DNA of 64,000 bases from Saccopteryx bilineata (taxonomy: Eukaryota > Chordata > Mammalia > Chiroptera > Emballonuridae), in contig NC_089490.1 of NCBI RefSeq assembly GCF_036850765.1, positions 288,344,982-288,408,981 of the forward strand, given 5' to 3'. The translations under genes were made by a program, and so were the position numbers. Positions within the stretch are counted from its first letter, which is position 1. Every line of letters starts with the position of its first letter. Below the pieces are notes generated by a model. The model saw only the letters and a program-made list of their open reading frames with translations. It was not told the origin of the DNA and did not search any database. This document shows positions 24,101-36,484 of the stretch, in pieces.

Positions 24101-24649
24101 ATGATAAAAATTATTAAAACTATACTTGTCATTTTTATTTCCCTCCTATTTTTAAGCTTTACTCATTTATTTTGGTCATTTTGAAATAGTGATGCATGAT
24201 CTTTTGACTGTGAATTCCTTTATATCTGAAACTTAACTTTCACCTGCCCCCCAAAGCTTTATATACAAAATGAGTTTGTTTAAATTTTATTTTGATAGTA
24301 TAATTAAGAATTTTATTTGTAACAAAAGTGAAAAATATTGAACAAAACCATCTATTAATATTTCACTGTAACTCAAATGACTTATAACGAAAATAGATAT
24401 TAATTTCTACTATAACAAAAAAGTCATCTATTTTAAATTTCATTTCTAAATTTGACTGCTGTTGTGAGACCCCTACCTCCGTAGTTGTGACTGCACTAAT
24501 TTTACTCTCATTTGACTCATGAGAAATCATTTCCATGAACTGTATAATGAGACAGTCAGAGGATAGAACAAAGGCAGAAAATGAGTACAACTAAATGCAA
24601 AAGGTAGAAGAGTTAAAAAAAAAAGAAACCAATAACTAGAAATTTAACT

Positions 24650-25375
24650 CTGAGTGAAAAATATATTCACCAGTGATACATCCAATAAGGGTTTAATATC
24701 CAAAATTTATGAAGAACACATACAACTCAACAACAACAAAAATAATTTAATTAAAAAGTGGACAGAAGACTGAAATAGACACTTCTCCAAAGACAAAAGA
24801 TGGCCAAGAGATATGAAAAGATAGATTCTCAACTAATCTTCAGAGAAATGCAAATTAAAGGAGGGGGGATGGAGAGGGACTTGACTTTGGGTGGTGGGCA
24901 CATGACGTAGTGTGCCCACATGATGCAGTGTGCAGTATAATGAAATCTTAGTGTCTGTGACAGCATGGTTAAACCTAGAAGGCATTGTGATAAGTGAAAT
25001 GTCAGACAGAGAGAAGCAAATACCATATGACTTCATTTATATGTGCAATCTAAAGAACAAAACAAACGAAAAATGGCAACTGACTCATAGATACAGAAAA
25101 TAAACTAATGGTTGCCAGAATGGATGGGGGTTGGGAGAATGAGTAAAAAAGATAAAGAAATTGAGAAATACAAAATGGTACTTACAAAATAGTCACAAGG
25201 ATGTAAAGTACAGCATAAGGAATATAGTCAACAATATAGTAATAACACTGTATGGTGCCAGATGGTTACCTGAAATACTAGGGAGATCACTTTTAAAGAA
25301 TATGACTGTTTAACCACTATGCTGTACATCTGATACTTCATAATAAATGAAAATTCCAAAAGCTGAAAAAAGGAA
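24650..25375 (+). mobile_element. L1 3' fragment with internal deletion
   Basis: The left part is ORF2-derived ('gggtttaatatccaaaattt', 'gacacttctccaaagacaaa', 'cttcagagaaatgcaaatta'). After a foreign-looking GC-richer segment at about 24860-24940 it resumes with 3' L1 sequence ('gtgaaatgtcagacagagag', 'accatatgacttcatttata') and a 3' UTR to about 25375. It is a truncated, mutated copy. Confidence 0.8.
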
Positions 25376-26885
25376 ATTCATCTCTGGACAGGAGGGACCA
25401 GAACTGGCATATTTGGATACATTATTTGGATACAACTAACTAAACTTTTCTTTTAAACTATTTCAACTTTTGATTAATGCCATTGCATTCTAGCTCTATC
25501 ATGATAAAATTTTATTAATGAATACCCAGTAGTACAGAACAACATAGTCCTAAATTAATGCTTTGCAAGGTAATCCTGTGAAAAGATAGTTAAGCAAGAG
25601 CAAAGGAAACAAACAGGCCACACTTAAACATGTCAAGTAATTTTACATGTTGATGCTTATTCTTCACAACATATTTTTACGATCATTCTTATGTGAGCAA
25701 ATGTGTGATTAAGACTAAGAAAAGATGATTCATGCCATGTGTTTCCTCAGTTGACATGACTCAAGCTTATCGTTTAATCCAAGGGCATAGAAGAGAGACA
25801 ACTTTCATGTTGGTTCAGCAGCAGTTTTATTTTTGACACCCCCACATAGGATCCATCTGTGTCTACAGTTTTAGTGAGTCAGTACCCATACGAAGTGAGA
25901 CTGGGGATACTACTGTATTTCACAAAAAGTAGCACTTGTCAGACACCAGCTCCTGTGACATTAAACAACAATCAAAAAACACAGCAACAACAACAACAAA
26001 ACTGAGCTTGTACCTAAAAAGTTTCTAAAAAATGTAGCTTTCCCTTATTTTTCACACCAGGGTCCTGACTCTATTTTCTTGTATTTACAAGCTCTCACCT
26101 ACCTTTACCAGAAAGTATTTTTTACTTACAAACTCTCTGCTTCTTTTTGTTTTCAAATTTTACCCTAAATCAGAATTTAGTAATATTTTTACCTCATCAT
26201 GCTTTATCAGTCTTCAAAAATAGGACATATGGTAAATTAAAATAATCTGGCATGTTTTCCAAGGTAACATGTTCCACTATGCCCCAATATCTCCTCATTT
26301 ATCTTACTGTAGAGAATGTCAATCCATAATTATTTAGTTTTTATTGCTTTCTTTACAACCATCAATATTTCTTCCATAACTGTTTATATTCTTGAAAGCA
26401 CCTGTAAATCTGATCACCAGGCATTTCCCACTTTCACAATTATCAACACATATGCAGGGACTTCAGGAACAAGACTGATGAATGATGACAGGTTAATATA
26501 TAACAACTAACAGCAGATTCTTAAGACTAACCCTACAAACACTGGTAATAAATACAGTTTTCTGGAGTTTAAGTGGAAGTGAATCGTGTTATATAGTCAT
26601 GTATAGCAACAACTTGAATCCAACGAGTAAATTAGCTAGCATTTGACCTGACAGGTAGGGGTGCCCAGCTATTGCTATTTGTCTTCCTTTTTCCAAGACA
26701 AATTGTTCTTCTTTAGAGTTATCTCCTCATTATAGACATGCTTTAAGAAGGTACATATCTGGGACACTTAGGGGATGGATTCAAATAAATACCAAGAGCA
26801 GAGCTGAATGCTTTCAAAACATTTCCTGAGATTTTGTTATATGTTATGAATGTGTTGAGGTTACAGCTTTATAGTTGATTAGTTG

Positions 26886-27220
26886 TTTTTGTTTGTTTGT
26901 TTGTTTTTACAGAGACAGAGAGAGAGTCAGAGAGAGGGATAGATAAGAACAGGAACAGAGAGAGATGAGAAACATCAGTCATTAGTTTTTTGCTGTGACA
27001 CCTTAGTTGTTCATTGATTGCTTTCTCATAAGTGCTTTGACCGTGGGCATTCAACAGACCGAATAACCCCTTGCTCGAGCCAGCGACCTTGGGTCCAAGC
27101 TGGTGAGCTTTGCTCAAACCAGATGAGCCCGTGCTCAAGCTGGTGACCTCAGGGTCTCAAAACTGGGTCTTCCGCATCCCAGTCTGACGATCTGTCCACT
27201 GTGTCATTGCCTGGTCAGGC
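26886..27220 (-). mobile_element. tRNA-derived SINE, type B
   Basis: Reverse-complement type B: (GTTT)n/poly(T), 'acagagacagagagagagtc', 'ttgttcattgattgctttct', 'accttgggtccaagctggtg' and the head complement ending 'gcctggtcaggc'. It is sense relative to CDH12 and lies about 1 kb downstream of exon B in transcript terms. Confidence 0.9.
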
Positions 27221-27849
27221 AGTTTTTTATCATTAACTATCCCATGGCATAAAATCTTATGAGATATGTCTATATATAATGTTTTGCTTTAAAAGTCTAC
27301 TTAATGTTTCTTTGGTCTGATTCTTGTATACTAAACTTCAGCCTTTTAGAGGTGCAAGATTCAGATTCTGTCCTCTCTCTCTCTGTCACTTTTTCTGTCG
27401 CCCCTTCCCTCAACCCTCAATACTTGTAGATATGTGGGATATGGGCATGTAGCAAGGAATTTAAGCATACAGAAGAAGCAAAGTTGAATGAAAACAAGTC
27501 TCAAAATCCACTGCAGCATCCAAATAGGAGTGAGGAAGAAGGAAATCCCACCATGTTCAGTAGTGCAAGTGGAGTTTATAGTTCTGAAGGGTGGAAAGAG
27601 AGATTTCCTTACATTTTCTTACTCCATTGACTGCTTTGTTGACTCACTACCAGGAAGCCTTATGTCATTAGGAGCTCCTGACACAGTCTGCGTTTTGAGA
27701 AGTTCCATAATATCTTACCCAAGAACTGGCTCTGACTGGTTCCATTAGCACATGCATGGTCACAGTGAGGAAATGAACTGCAAATTGCAAATGTAAAACC
27801 ATCTTTTTCAAACCCTAACTTTTGGGAGAGACAGAGATTTTAGATGAAT

Positions 27850-28075
27850 TGAAAATGTATTAAATGCATATTATATTCCAGGCACTGTAAAATATTTTAA
27901 AATCATTACTCATGAAAATCATCCTTTGAAGTTGTATTATTAAACCCCTTTTATAGAGGAACAGTTGAGATTAGTTAGCTTGAGTAGCATGTCCAACATC
28001 ACACAGCTGGTAAACTCTGTGAGGGATTTACATCAGGTGTTTTTGCTCAAATCCTACAGCTTTTCCACTAATATT
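27850..28075 (-). repeat. MIR remnant beside exon B
   Basis: Reverse-complement MIR: 'tattccaggcactgtaaaat', 'ccttttatagaggaacagtt', 'gtccaacatcacacagctgg', 'ctacagcttttccactaata'. It ends about 110 bp from the exon B donor. Confidence 0.7.
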
Positions 28076-28183
28076 TATGCAAAATCAGATTATTTTCATA
28101 CAGGTTTGTAGAGATCATTTTATAAATTTTTATTTCTTTTTCTGGTACAGAAAAAAGGAGGTTTTTTGTTTTTCTTTTCTTAC

Positions 28184-28437
28184 CTGACAGCACTACTGCC
28201 CACATCAAGGTCTTGTGCAGTGACCGCACCAATGATGGTCCCAACTGGAGTATCTTCGTAAACCTCCATGGTGTACAGGGGTTTGCTGAAAACCGGTGGC
28301 TCCTCCACGTCCAGCACACTGATCTTCACTGTGGCTGTGTCTTTGAAAGGGCCGGCGGAGTGGAACCGGTGGTCAAGGTGAAGGTTGGAGGCTTCCACCT
28401 TAAACGTATATGCCTTCTTTGTTTCAAAATCTAATGG
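28184..28437 (-). CDS. CDH12: CDH12 internal coding exon (254 bp; end of EC3, start of EC4)
   Basis: Second CDH12 exon in transcript order. The acceptor is ...CTTGCTGCAG preceded by a pyrimidine-rich stretch. The reading starts in phase 0 with [10 protein letters not shown] and runs 84 codons to DVGSSAV, leaving AG for a split arginine codon. The donor is CAG|GTAAGA, close to consensus. The protein covers the end of EC3 (LDFE, the counterpart of [17 protein letters not shown] strand), the EC3-EC4 calcium linker (DVEEPPVF, about residues 43-50) and the start of EC4 (VYEDTPVG, then TAQDLDVG). The length equals the canonical 254 bp of this exon. It is clearly richer in G+C and CpG than the surrounding intron. 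The second acidic position of the linker is Glu where I recall Asp (DVDEPP) in CDH12 orthologues; this is conservative but lies in a calcium-binding motif. There are no stops or frameshifts. Confidence 0.97.
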
Positions 28438-30263
28438 CTGCAGCAAGGACAAACCAAAAGTGAGGAGTGATCACATTCATACAGAATGCAGCAAAAATGG
28501 TGAACTAGCTTCAGCTCATTTGCAAGTGAATAGAAATTGTATTGGTTCCAGCATTTCCTTGTCCTTTATACTTAATGGAAAAGGTAAATGTTTTATGACA
28601 AGAATCACCCACTTGTAGAAGATTCTAGGTAATTTGTAAAAATAATCAGTTATATACATTAAAATGACATATATGAGCATGTACATGGTAGGTAGGGTTT
28701 ATTCATTTTATATGAAGCGTTAGAACAGCGAAAGAACAACTTTTAAGAAAAACATTTTCTACTCTTATACAATTCTGACCTCTAGTGGAACTTAGCTGTA
28801 ATTAAAACATAACAAAATTGAAAGTGGATAATTGAAAATACTCTAGATTCTACTTAAATTTGATATAACAAAATATGTTTTCTTCTTGGACTGCTTTTGT
28901 TATTTTGACAATAATATCATTTCTCATTAAACGCTTTTAAATGTTTAGGTCTTTTTGTTTAAAAAAAAAATAATTGTACCGGGATTTTAAAAAAGCATGC
29001 ACAGTGTTAATATAAAAAGAGTTTTAGTCTATTGTTTTGTCAGTATTGAGTATATAATTGTTAGGCACTGTAGTTATTAGGCATAGTCAGGATATTTTAC
29101 AAAAAATTAAGGCTTTGAAAATGTATGATCAAAGTAAGCTGTGAAATATAATATTTGGAAGTCATTTGTCCATAAATTCCTTGATTTTCCATTTTAACTT
29201 TTAAACCCTGCTTGTATTCATTTTTCTTCCTGAATATTAGTTTTTAGTTTTATGTTTCCAATAACTGAAAATATTACATTCTAGAAATATGGTGTGGCTC
29301 TTGTGTTTTATGTAAATGAAACCTTTTAAGGTCAATGGCTCTAACTTCTAATCAACTATGAAAAATTAAAATGATGAAATTAACATTAATACAGAGATTT
29401 ACTGAGGCTTTTAAAACTTTCTGTTTTCTAAATTAATTCCCTCTAGCATGACTCCTAGGACTTGCTAGACTGCTAATTACTGTGTTGACACATCCAATTT
29501 ATACCTCAGTACACCTAGGAAAATAAAGGAAGTATAGTTTCTTTTTCAAGGAGAAGATTGTTGTTTTATGTGTTTTCTCTGAGGATGGAAAAGCAAATAT
29601 AAAAATCACTGTGAAATCTTCAAAAACTATTATGATTCTATGGAGTTTGCTATAGCAAACTGTAATACCTCCTGAACTTGACATTGTTTTTTCCACATTT
29701 AGTGCACGTTCAGAAGAATCTATTTATTTTACCTCTAATTATTCCCTTTTACTTCTCCAGTTTTTATTCATGTTTCTATCTGCTTTGTATTTAATGCTTT
29801 CTTTTAATTTTTATGTTTTAAATTGCTTACTTCATGGCCATTTACATATAATATTGATTTTCTTCTATTTCCATCTCTTTCCTGCTAGGAAATTTTATGT
29901 ATCTTAAGCCAATAGATGTGGAGATTAGCATGATAACTGTAATGGTTGATATTATTGCTATTGGTTATGTGAATAGAAATATTTCTTGAAAATAAGAGAA
30001 GTTAATTCCTATGTGCTTTTGTTTTGATTTGCCCGCACCTTGTTTTGAGAAAGGTGTCAAACTCATAAAAAGACAATCTATTTGCAATATACAATAGCCA
30101 ACCATTATTCAAGAGAAAAGCAGGAAACTGTCACAAATCCAACTGCAAATGTTTAGCCCTGAATGAAGAAGATCAAAGCAAGACAGTGCACATACAATTT
30201 CACATATTGAAAGGTTATCATGTTAAATATGGTAAGTTTGTAAGTTTATTTTATTAGTTTTTT

Positions 30264-30578
30264 TCATTTAGTTATTTATTAAATTTAGTGAGAAGATATA
30301 AGGCAGAGACTGACTTTCATATGTGCTCTGACCAAATCCACCCAGCAAGTCCACTAGGGGGCAATGCTCTGCCCATCTGGGACCCTTGCTCTGTTGTAAC
30401 CGGAGCCATTTTTTAGCTCCTGAGGCAAAGGCCATGGAACCATCCTTAGCGCCTGGGACTAACTTGCTCCAGCCATGGCTTAGATGGGCATTTCTCCTGT
30501 GTGCCCTGATCGGGAATTGAACCTGGGACATCTAAACGTTAGGCCGATGCTCTATCAATGAGCCAACCAACCAGAGCC
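30264..30578 (-). mobile_element. tRNA-derived SINE, type A, diverged copy
   Basis: Reverse-complement type A: 'gggggcaatgctctgcccat', 'tcctgtgtgccctgatcggg', 'ctctatcaatgagccaacca'. Imperfect target duplications, tattagtttttt near 30252 and tactagtttctt near 30579, flank it. Confidence 0.87.
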
Positions 30579-32306
30579 TACTAGTTTCTTATAGAAGTAA
30601 TAATTATTTAAATTACTAAAAAAGTAACTTTAGATTTAAAAAAGTAAAAAGTGTTTAACAAGTCAAACCATTCAAAGTTGGATTAATTTTGAAACTACTG
30701 ATGGCTCTCACTGTGGTAAGATCTGGGATGCATCCTGAGGAGAAAAAGATACAATGATAATTAAGGTTTGCTCTCCCTCTGTATTCAACAAACCAGAAAA
30801 ATGAGACTCATGCCATCTTGTTTAAGGAATGCGTTGTTTGAAGAAGTACTAAGTTTCCTATCATTTGAAGTTTTTAAGAAAAATTGGATGCCTTAAGTGA
30901 TGTCTGATGTATAAGATAGATGAATGCCTTAGCTAATCCAAGTTAAAGAACATAGAAGAATATATTTTCTGGTTTTGTAAACTCGATATGTTCTATGGAT
31001 ATTAACAACATGGTTTTTCTATCCTGGTGATCCCTAACTTCTAATGTAAAACTGTTTTCACTTTATCGTCTTTAGTCTTTTTGCCTCAAAATCATTTTGT
31101 GTTGCCCTGGCTCATGCTTACGTTCTTTTTTTTGGCTCTGAATTAACTTTTATACTAGAATTTTGGAGTTAGTCCTAAATTTTCCTCATTTTTCTCTACT
31201 TTCTGTTAGAGATTGAAATGCCTCTGACTATCTATATGGTTAGGTGAAATTTTTCTAAATAAGCTCTCAATTTTATTTACCTATTTGATTAAAATTCTAT
31301 AGCTATAGGATGGACGTGACTTCTCCACTTATAGTTAGTTCATTTCAAGCCAGTACATAAAAAAAGAATTCTAAAATCTTTTAAAAAATTTCTAAAGGAA
31401 ATCAGACATAATCTATGCTTTTTAAGAACCCCTTGCCTCTCAGAGCAGGCCAGCATTTGGTGGTCAGGAAGATGCAGAGTGAAATGGAAAAATGCTTCTG
31501 TACATACAAAAAATTCTTTCTACAATGAAAAAGAGATATCTTTCAGTGAAAAAAAATGGAGAAAATTCTAGGAGAAGTGCCACATAATATCCTAGATGAC
31601 CTTCCTTTTCATGAAACTGACCCTTAGGCTATGTCACCTTTTTAAACTGAGTAGTTCAGAAAGAGCAAAGATACACAATACTGATTTCTCTCTACTTGAC
31701 TTTATCAAACCCATGTGTTCAGTAATAAAATACATCTACTTTACAATCGACATAAACTCTAATATTTGAAATAAATATTAAACTAACAGAATTCATTTTG
31801 TTAGAAAAAATATTCTATGACAGAAATCTATTATAAAGGTGAACTAATTCAGCTCTTGCACAATAAATGAAAATTTTTTGACGTTGTTTGGGATCCATTC
31901 AATATTATGAATCTTTCTAGAAAGGTAAGAAAATGATTGAATAAAGGGAATTTAGTTGAGTAACTCCTTGTTCCTAAGGGTGTTTCAATAAGGGAAAATT
32001 AGTGAGAATGGAATTTTCATATAACAATTGATATTGTAGAAAATTGTACAGTAAGAAACCAGAATATGAAAAAATTGAATTAGATATATTCAATTGTTCA
32101 TCATAATATAAAATGTGGATTGAGGTAAGAAATCACTTTTTAACATATTTGTTTTTAGCCATCTTTGCTCTCACTTTATTGAGGTCCCATTCATGGAAAA
32201 CAACATAAAATATTAAGTGCCAAATGATTTTTTCTTGTCAAAGAAGGATGAGCAATTTTGCACATATGTGAAAACAGAATAGAGCTATTTTTAAAACGAA
32301 GTTAGA

Positions 32307-32646
32307 CCTAACCAAGTGGTGGCGCAGTGGATGGAGTGTCAGACTGCTACCCAGATTTGAGACCCCGAGGTCACCGGCTTGAGTGCGGGTTAACTGGTTT
32401 GAGCAAGGTTCACTAGCTTGAGCCCAAAGTCGCTGGCTCGAGCAAGGGGTCACTTAGTCTGCTGCAGCCTCCTGGTCACAGCACCTATGGCAAAGCAATC
32501 AATGAACAACTAAGGTGCCACCATGAAGAATAGATGTTTCTCATCTCTTTCCTTTCCAGTCTGTCTATCTGTCCTGTCTTTCCCTATCTGTCCCTCTCTC
32601 TTACTCTCTCTCTGTCTCTATCACAAACACACATACACACAAATGT
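32307..32646 (+). mobile_element. tRNA-derived SINE, type B
   Basis: The head 'cctaaccaagtggtggcgca' is followed by the type B body with 'gctggctcgagcaaggggtc' and 'gcaaagcaatcaatgaacaa'. It ends in a TCTGTC-rich tail with CA repeats. The short target duplication agttaga is at 32300-32306 and 32647-32653. Confidence 0.88.
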
Positions 32647-33545
32647 AGTTAGATCTGCCATTCGCCAAAAAGACTACTTTGTTTGTTTTACTCTTCAAAC
32701 CTTTATTAGGTAAACTTGAAAAATAAGCTTTGGAGAAAGCTTAAAGCAGCATTGTTTTCCAAGCAGCTGTTTAGTACAGAAAAGTAGACATTATAATTAC
32801 CAGACTAAAAATTAAAGGCATTCTTTAGAATTAACATTACTGTGTTAGCTTATCCACACTTAAAGAAATTCATTCCTTAGATTGTAATATGTTTAGAAAT
32901 TCCTTCTTTCTATTTAAGTAATTATTCCCCTTCCCTTTTTCATAAACAGCCCTTGGCTTCACCTCCTAATTGGAACACTATTTGGGTTTCTGCTTAAATC
33001 AGTGCTACTGAATAGTTATTCTCTCAGATCTCAAATAAATGCTTATTGTTTTTCAATTTGGCCATTTATTTTTTAGGTTTATATGTCAGATACAAGAGAA
33101 TAACTTTCTGAGCTTATTCTGGACTCATCATGCTTCTAAACAATGTTGTGTGGAAATGCAAAGCTAGAGGTATATTTTGAGAATTTGAAAACCAGCAACT
33201 TTGATTGAATTTAAATATATTCTCAAAATTCTTCAAGTGTGCAAGGGACCTGTAAATTGAATGAGCTATCATCACATGGATTTGTTGTTTTTTGGAAAAA
33301 AATAATTATGCAAATATGATCAAGGATATTACTCAATGTTAAGCTAATAATGAGGTTTCTCTTGGGGGATCTGATTTTCATGTGAACTTATGAAAGGAAG
33401 AGGTTAGGACTTCCTCCTAACCTTAAGTAACCTTATGAGTGTAGGAGACCACCTGGCAAGTGCTTAAGGATGCCATTAAGAATGAAAGTGGACTTTGGTC
33501 AATAGCTAGCAAAGCAATCAAAGTAAAATAGGAAACTTAGTCATA

Positions 33546-33548
33546 AAG

Positions 33549-33583
<35 letters not shown>

Positions 33584-33600
33584 TTATATATATATATAAT
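33546..33600. repeat. (CA)n-(TA)n microsatellite
   Basis: CA repeats at about 33549-33581 followed by 'aaatta' and TA repeats at 33585-33599. Confidence 0.93.
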
Positions 33601-34466
33601 TTTGCCATCCATTAGTTATATTGGAAAAGTTATTTAAGTCTCAGCACTGATCCCAGCCCAGGTGATCACCTTGATTACAGCTTGAGAGACCCTTAGCCAA
33701 TGACCCAGTTGTATCAATACTATACTTGGACTCATAACAGCTATGCTTTCATCTTTCTTTACTTTTCCTCTTATACAATACCTTAATGTTTCTAATAAAC
33801 ATGAGTCATTTTAACCAACAAGGTAATGACATCACTCTTAAACAATAGTATCCTTTAGTAACTAAGACTCTATTCTCTTAATCTTACAGTGGTCGGTCTT
33901 ATTGGTCAATGGAAAGGAAAACTGTCAATGAACCCAAATAACCAAAAGAAAAAACAGATTGGTCATTTCAAAAAAAAGAGAGTTAGAAAAAAGATTTATG
34001 CCATGCTGAAACAAAATGGGAAGACAGTAAGAACAAGTTCTTGTAAAGTAGGTTTAATACACGGGGCTGAACCACAAAAGATACAAATTTACTTCAAACA
34101 TTGTTTTTAAAAAATCATTTCCCAAAACTTAGTTTTACCATCAATGTAGTAGTCAATTCACTTATTTGTTTGTAACATTGTTTCATCCCATAAGAAAATC
34201 TTCCTAAACTCTGCCACTCCTCAGGTCACACAGTAAATCACCCATTAATGATGTCTGCATGTACATCTTTATTTATTTATTTGAAATCCACATAAATTAG
34301 ATCAAACATTTGATTATATTGTATTAGGTGTCATGTCAGGAGTTGAGGATATAATGGCTAACAAGTTAAATTAAGTCTATTTTACCATGAATTTTTATAT
34401 CACGAAAAAGCAAACCCACAACAAAAATAAATGCATACATAATTTACAGTTAATGATAAGATTTAT

Positions 34467-34787
34467 TGGTTTTTTTTTTTACAGAGACAGAGCGAGAGTC
34501 AGAGAGAGGGATAGATAGGGACAGACAGATAGGAACGGAGAGAGATGAGAAGCATCAATCATCAGTTTTTGTTGCGACACCTTAGTTGTTCATTGATTGC
34601 TTTCTCATATGTGCCTCGACCGCAGGTCTCCAGCAGACTGAGTAACCCCTTGTTCGAGCCAGCGACCTTGGGTCCAAGTTGGTGAGCTTTGCTCAAACCA
34701 GATGAGCCCGCACTCGGTGCCTCGAACCTGGGTCCTTTGCATCCCAGTCCAATGCTCTATCCACTGCACCCCTGTCTGGTCAGGACA
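34467..34787 (-). mobile_element. tRNA-derived SINE, type B, young copy
   Basis: Reverse-complement type B with poly(T), 'acagagacagagcgagagtc', 'ttgttcattgattgctttct' and the head complement 'cctgtctggtcagga'. A perfect 15-bp target duplication, aatgataagatttat, lies at 34452-34466 and 34788-34802. Confidence 0.94.
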
Positions 34788-35264
34788 AATGATAAGATTT
34801 ATGAGGAAAACAAGGTGATGGGACAGAGAGACAGGAAGGGGTACACATTACACAGAGCAGATAGGAAAAACCTCTCTGACAGGTAATACCAGACCTGAGA
34901 TGAGAAGAAATAGGTGTGAGGATGTCATATGGAAATGGACCTGAGAGAAGGCCAGTAAAGGCAAAATTCCTGAGGCGCTTCATTTGTTCTTTCAACAAAT
35001 ATTACTGGAATACCCTACCATGATGTAGACATTTTATAGATGCTAGACAAGGCAAACAAAATTCACTACATGCATGGAGCTTGTCATTGAGGAAGGACAG
35101 TCAGAATAGAGGACAAATCTCTGTCCCTCCCCTTCTCCACTTTGGCTGGAACATCACAAAAACTACCTTCACTGACCACCTGTTCCCTGGGTTCCTCCTC
35201 CATAATTTCTTGTATTTAGGAGGTCCAAAAAAATAATCCTTATATTTATTTTGCGTGTTAGTTC

Positions 35265-35930
35265 ATTTTGTTCATTAGTTTCCATATATGAGTGAAATCA
35301 TATTGTCCTTGTTTATTTCTTTTATTTATTTGTTTTTATTTTTATTTTTAATTTTTTACAGGGACAGAGAGAGTCAGAAAGAGGGATAGATAGGGACAGA
35401 CAGACAGGAACAGAGAGAGACAAGAAGCATCAATCCTGTTTTTCGTGGTGACATTCTTAGTTGTTCATTGATTGCCCTCTCATATATGCCTTGACCGTGG
35501 GGCTACAGCAGACCGAGTAACCCATTGCTTGAGCCAGAGACCTTGGGTCCAAGCTGGTGAGCTTTTTTGTTCAAGCCAGATGAGCCTGTGCTCAAGCTGA
35601 CGACATCAGGGTCTTGAACCTGGGTCCTCCACATCCTAGTCCGACGCTCTATCCACTGCGCCACCATCTGGTCAGGCATCCTTGTTTATTTCTGACTGGC
35701 TTATTTCACTTAACCTATAATGTTTAGGTCTATTCATGCTGTCACAAAAGGTAAGATTTTTTTCTTTCTTTTTTTTTATGGAGACAGAGTGTTCCATTTT
35801 GTAAACATACCACAGCTTTTTGATCCACTCGTCTATTGATGGGCATTTGGGCTTTTTTTCAGATCTTGATCACGTAAATAATGCTTCAAAAATCATTCCA
35901 GTGTTTATAGAGTGTCTATATTCTTCTGAA
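35265..35930 (-). mobile_element. L1 ORF2-region fragment, antisense, interrupted by a SINE
   Basis: Reads as reverse-complement L1 near the 3' end of ORF2: 'tttccatatatgagtgaaat', 'ctgactggcttatttcactt', and 'ccactcgtctattgatgggc' (the complement of the motif just upstream of the WxxKKMW/YTMEYY region). The L1 sequence is continuous when the SINE at 35321-35678 and one duplicated 15-bp target are removed. It is an old, truncated copy with no coding capacity. Confidence 0.75.
35321..35678 (-). mobile_element. tRNA-derived SINE, type B, nested in L1
   Basis: Reverse-complement type B, from A/T-rich tail to head complement 'ccaccatctggtcaggca'. The perfect 15-bp target duplication tccttgtttatttct at 35306-35320 and 35679-35693 lies inside antisense L1 sequence, so this SINE is younger than that L1. 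Confidence 0.94.
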
Positions 35931-35944
35931 TTATATGTATCAGG

Positions 35945-36035
35945 TGGCGTAAGGAGTTGCCTCAGGGAGCTGGGAACCTGAAACCTGTGTGATTATGTTT
36001 ACTAGTATCGCACTAATAAATACAATTAAAAAATT
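35945..36035 (+). mobile_element. Possible L1 3'-end fragment
   Basis: 'aacctgtgtgattatgttta' followed by 'cactaataaatacaattaaa' resembles the 3' terminus of the L1 at 40321-41037 ('aacctatataattatgttaa ... cacctcgataaaattcaata'). The match is short and diverged, so the call is tentative. Confidence 0.35.
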
Positions 36036-36079
36036 GAAACAAAAAGGCAAAAACAATTATATTTAGAGAGAAGAGACAA

Positions 36080-36367
36080 GGACAAGCCATGTTAGCAGTT
36101 GCCCACCAGTGTCATAAGCAGAAGGTAATCATGCCCTCCTCCTTGTCCCCCTTTAATAACAATCTTCCACCCAGACTCCATCGGGCCATCTCGTTCTCTG
36201 AGGTCACTTCCTCTCACTTCTCGGGTGCATACTGTCACTAGAATAAATTTATTGTGCTTTGCTACATCTTTTTGTCATGTTCTTGAACTCCTTCTCATTT
36301 CATGACAAGAACCTGGATCCAGATGAGGCCTGTCTCGGTCTTCCCAGGTCCCGCCTGGCATCACTAT
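36080..36367 (+). mobile_element. Possible LTR fragment (R-U5-like)
   Basis: GC-richer block in AT-rich intron with a poly(A) signal context (agaataaatttattgtgctt) followed by 'ttgtcatgttcttgaactcc', 'catttcatgacaagaacctg' and an end near 'cccgcctggca'. This layout resembles the end of a retroviral LTR. I could not define a TG start or a target duplication and cannot name the family. Confidence 0.4.
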
Positions 36368-36461
36368 CTTCTAAATATACATAGTATGTTAGTGGGTAAT
36401 AAGTGCCTCGAAAAATTTAATGTTTGGATGTTATGTGTGTCCTGAGAAATGGAATAAAATT

Positions 36462-36484
36462 TGTGTGTGTGTGTGTGTGTGTTT
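36462..36484. repeat. (GT)n microsatellite
   Basis: About eleven uninterrupted GT units. Confidence 0.9.

Larger units (their letters stand above)
14750..28183 (-). other. CDH12: CDH12 intron between exons B and C (13,434 bp)
   Basis: Bounded by the exon B donor (GTAAGA) and the exon C acceptor (TATAG). It contains three related solo LTRs at 15999-19475, a SINE with a perfect 16-bp target duplication, an L1 3' fragment, a type B SINE, a MIR next to exon B, and an unexplained GC-richer block at 20810-21185. I found nothing to name in 14750-15547, 15761-15993, 16864-18191, 19476-19968, 20349-20809, 21186-24649, 25376-26885 and 27221-27849. A faint match to the MIR/L2-type motif 'ctctagacactgtacc' occurs near 17374. 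Confidence 0.9.

Noticed and set aside
33889..34110. 73-codon lysine-rich frame
   Set aside because: No family recognised, no splice or promoter context, and A-rich composition makes chance lysine codons likely.
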